Below are positions 13,863 to 13,921 of a stretch of DNA of 13,921 nucleotides, piece by piece; within the stretch, counting starts at the first letter, position 1; every line of letters begins with the position of its first letter. The position numbers were made by a program, and so were the translations under genes. The notes beneath the pieces are model-generated. The model did not search any database and was not told where the DNA came from. It was given only the letters and a program-made list of their open reading frames with translations. The DNA comes from Bacteroidales bacterium (GTDB lineage Bacteria > Bacteroidota > Bacteroidia > Bacteroidales > UBA7960), in NCBI GenBank assembly GCA_007122505.1, contig SKTQ01000281.1, positions 1 to 13,921 of the forward strand. The letters run 5' to 3'.

Positions 13863-13921
13863 GGTTTCTCCTTTTTTTGTTAAACAGGCTGCAAAGAAAA
13901 ATATTAAATTCGTTATAACCA

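Overview
The window looks like a chromosomal segment of a member of the Bacteroidota, most likely class Bacteroidia; the order cannot be fixed from this sequence. Four things point there: a C-terminal type IX secretion (T9SS) sorting domain, an IPExxxVDY-family gene beside rnc-fabF-acpP, ~800-residue double-domain FtsX-like permeases, and a promoter matching the Bacteroidota pattern TTTG-N19-TAnnTTTG. Most genes are ordinary housekeeping or envelope genes, and I do not see a clearly new multi-gene system. The most unusual items are relics and RNA/DNA structures between genes.

Layout. Positions 1-5430 (minus strand) hold an efflux-type ABC operon read right to left: a MacA/HlyD-like adaptor (5430-4180), an ATPase (4083-3379), a 32-codon relic of a deleted permease (3284-3186), a full permease (3146-759) and a second permease that runs off the left edge (704-1). 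A terminator-like hairpin lies between the ATPase and the permeases. Positions 5431-6064 form a 634-base divergent spacer with no convincing gene but six perfect inverted repeats. From 6065 the plus strand carries an LpoB-like lipoprotein, a TPR-containing COG3014-type lipoprotein, mazG, and a secreted beta-helix protein with a T9SS signal whose DNA is visibly more A/T-rich than its neighbours.

Positions 10991-13862 (minus strand) hold the conserved block acpP - fabF - rnc - IPExxxVDY gene, read right to left. acpP and fabF are separated by a strong long hairpin, rnc starts 11 bases after fabF with a TTG codon, and the last gene has its own well-formed promoter.

How the genes work together. 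The adaptor, ATPase and permeases would form an inner-membrane MacAB-type transporter; no outer-membrane TolC-like gene is in view. The two lipoproteins are probably co-transcribed and act at the cell envelope. ACP carries the acyl chains that FabF elongates in fatty acid synthesis, and RNase III is translated from the same operon. MazG and the secreted beta-helix protein stand alone functionally.
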